A stretch of 7,167 nucleotides of DNA from VFJZ01 sp038321545. GTDB taxonomy: Bacteria > Actinomycetota > Thermoleophilia > Gaiellales > F1-60-MAGs149. The notes under the pieces were generated by a model. It ran no database searches. It was not told the DNA's origin and saw only the letters and a program-made list of their open reading frames with translations. The stretch is from the NCBI GenBank assembly GCA_038321545.1, contig JBBQFB010000201.1, positions 1 to 7,167 of the forward strand, read 5' to 3'. Positions 6,172 to 7,167 of this stretch are shown piece after piece. The stretch's first letter is position 1; each line of letters opens with the position of its first letter. Made by a program: the position numbers and the translations under genes.

Positions 6172-6615
6172 ATGAAGACGATCGTGATCGGGACCGACGG
6201 ATCCGAGCCGGCGCTGGCAGCGCTGGCAACGGCGCTTGAGCTGGCCGCCGACACCGGGGCAGGCGTCGTATGCGTGGGCATCGACGACTCGTTCTCGAAG
6301 GACGGCATCGATCCGGCTCCGGCGGCCGCCGCGGAGGCCGCCGCCGCGCGAGCGCGCGAGCGCGGCATCGCGGCGGAGGCCATGACCCGCGTCGGACCCG
6401 CCGCGGAGCAGCTCCTCGCCGCGGCCGAGGCCTGCGACGCCGACCTGGTCGTCGTCGGATCGCGGGGGCGCGGCCGGTTGACGAGCGCCGTGCTCGGCAG
6501 CGTCGCGCACGGGTTGATCCGGCACAGCACCCGGCCGGTCCTGGTCGTCACCGCGACAGCCGATCCCGCGGCGTCCGTCGAAGCGACGGGCGCGGCCGTG
6601 GCGTCCGACGGGTAG
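6172..6615 (+). CDS. Universal stress protein, UspA family, ATP-binding type
   Basis: A 147-residue single-domain cytoplasmic Usp protein. It begins with the beta-1 strand MKTIVIGTDGSEPALAAL, where Asp9 is the usual nucleotide-contacting acid. It carries the complete ATP motif G-X2-G-X9-G-S at Gly96, Gly99 and Gly109-Ser110 (VVGSRGRGRL then LGSVA), and ends the fold with RPVLVV. It is therefore the ATP-binding class, related to MJ0577 and to mycobacterial Usps. A short Ala/Ser/Gly tail (about 128-147) follows the fold. These proteins are usually induced by starvation, hypoxia or other stress; the exact role here is unknown. ATG 6172 is preceded by AGGAG at 7 bases. It is divergent from acr3 across 145 bp, so shared regulation is possible. 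No canonical promoter pair is clear in that gap. Confidence 0.93.
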   Translation: MKTIVIGTDGSEPALAALATALELAADTGAGVVCVGIDDSFSKDGIDPAPAAAAEAAAARARERGIAAEAMTRVGPAAEQLLAAAEACDADLVVVGSRGRGRLTSAVLGSVAHGLIRHSTRPVLVVTATADPAASVEATGAAVASDG

Positions 6616-6641
6616 CGCGCTGCCCTCCAAGCCATCGGGTC

Positions 6642-6657
6642 GGGCGCCAACGGCCCC
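6642..6657 (+). terminator. Possible short hairpin after the usp gene
   Basis: GGG-C-GCC (6642-6648) can pair with GGCCCC (6652-6657) across an AAC loop with one bulged C, 26 bases after the usp stop. It is short, has no U-tract, and could be chance at this GC content. Confidence 0.3.
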
Positions 6658-6677
6658 ACCCACAAACCGGGACGCGG

Positions 6678-6936
6678 CGGATCGGGTCATCACCTGGAAC
6701 TTGAGACGTCTCCCTGTCGCCTCCGCGCATGCGGCTGTTGCGGCAGACAAGCTGGGCCGAGCGCACCGCTCCGGGCTGCGGCGAAGACCCCACTCATCGC
6801 AAGCCGGCGAACGCCTCACCAGCGCTCCACCCAGAACCGAATACCCCACCCAAAATCCGCGGCACCCAACGCAGCCTCGCCCGGCGCAGCCCGAAGCAGC
6901 TCAGCCCGAAGGCCGCGATCGGCCTCGTCCCGGAGC
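6678..6936. repeat. 259-bp tandem repeat, copy 1 (complete)
   Basis: The first full unit of a direct tandem repeat. The shared block begins at CGGAT (6678), just before GGGTCATCACCTGG, and the next copy begins exactly 259 bases later. The two copies agree at roughly 85-90% of positions by eye, with a 50-base identical run (6785-6834 versus 7044-7093). The sequence is not clearly coding. The period is not a multiple of three, two indels between the copies cancel only in length, and substitutions follow no codon pattern. Inside are inverted repeats: an arm pair GTCT/AGAC with an inner CCGC/GCGG (6708-6748), and GAGCG/CGCTC around 6759-6771. No terminal inverted repeats or transposase remnants are seen. 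Function unknown. Confidence 0.88.
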
Positions 6937-7167
6937 CGGATGGGGTCATCACCTGGCATTTGAGGCGTCTCCCTGTCGCCTCCGCGCTTTGCGGCTGTTG
7001 CGGCAGACAAGCCAGGCCCGGCGCAGGCTCCGGGCTGCGGCGCAGACCCCACTCATCGCAAGCCGGCGAACGCCTCACCAGCGCTCCACCCAGTACCGAA
7101 TACCCCATCCAAAATCCGCGGCACCAAGCGCAGACCCGCCCAGCACGGCCCGAAGCTGCTGGGCCTC
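6937..7167. repeat. 259-bp tandem repeat, copy 2 (cut by window end)
   Basis: The second unit, at least 231 bases long and running off the window, so the number of copies is unknown. It keeps the GGGTCATCACCTGG start, the GTCT/AGAC hairpin (6967-7008) and the long identical run. It differs mainly in 7011-7033 and toward the end (after about 7122). In the variable part it can form GCCCGG/CCGGGC, where copy 1 forms GAGCG/CGCTC. No gene is supported anywhere in 6616-7167 on either strand. Confidence 0.87.

Noticed and set aside
6027..6665. The acr3 reading frame stays open for about 210 more codons upstream, over the usp gene.
   Set aside because: It is antisense to a well-supported Usp gene and lacks any ACR3 or other family motif. 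High GC at third positions keeps antisense frames open.
6142..6849. Long minus-strand open frame across usp and repeat copy 1, sharing its first 27 residues with a minus-strand frame ending at 7108.
   Set aside because: The shared residues only reflect the identical DNA of the tandem repeat. After that, indels between copies put the frames out of register. The rest is antisense to usp, with no ribosome site or known motif.
6678..7167. CRISPR array or insertion sequence as explanation for the repeats.
   Set aside because: The unit is 259 bp with no unique spacers, no terminal inverted repeats, no transposase and no target-site duplication visible.

Overview
The window is very GC-rich and densely coding, with short intergenic gaps and frequent GTG/ATG ambiguity. 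It fits a chromosomal segment of a high-GC, monoderm actinobacterium. Three things point that way: a SigK/RskA-type ECF sigma and anti-sigma pair next to a FAS1 lipoprotein, an arrangement known from mycobacteria; a heliorhodopsin, a family concentrated in Actinobacteriota and other monoderms; and the overall composition. A deep-branching lineage such as Thermoleophilia is possible, but the sequence alone cannot settle it.

Layout. Positions 1-226 hold the 3' end of a cytochrome c oxidase subunit I gene (+). A fasciclin-domain lipoprotein follows at 343-984 (-). It is divergent from a sigK-like ECF sigma gene (1146-1712, +), which overlaps by ATGA an RskA-like zinc anti-sigma gene (1709-2413, +). 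A hairpin follows, then a heliorhodopsin gene (2614-3390, +). This is convergent with a membrane fatty acid desaturase (3463-4584, -), with a hairpin between them. Next comes an ACR3-type arsenite efflux permease (4833-6026, -), divergent from a universal stress protein gene (6172-6615, +). From about 6678 to the window end there is no convincing gene. Instead there is a tandem repeat of period 259 bp, two copies, the second cut by the window edge.

How the parts work together. The clearest unit is the FAS1/sigma/anti-sigma module. RskA is expected to hold the sigma factor at the membrane until a signal releases it. The 161-bp divergent gap contains two promoter-like signals of the same design, one facing each way: TCATCC, 16 bases, then CGAAAC (toward the sigma gene) or CGTAAG (toward the FAS1 gene). 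Each ends 7-8 bases before a start codon. This suggests a self-contained regulon in which the sigma factor drives itself and its FAS1 target, possibly as nearly leaderless mRNAs. The heliorhodopsin, desaturase, ACR3 and Usp genes look like independent membrane or stress functions. No evidence seen here places them in the same regulon. The most unexplained element is the 259-bp non-coding tandem repeat.
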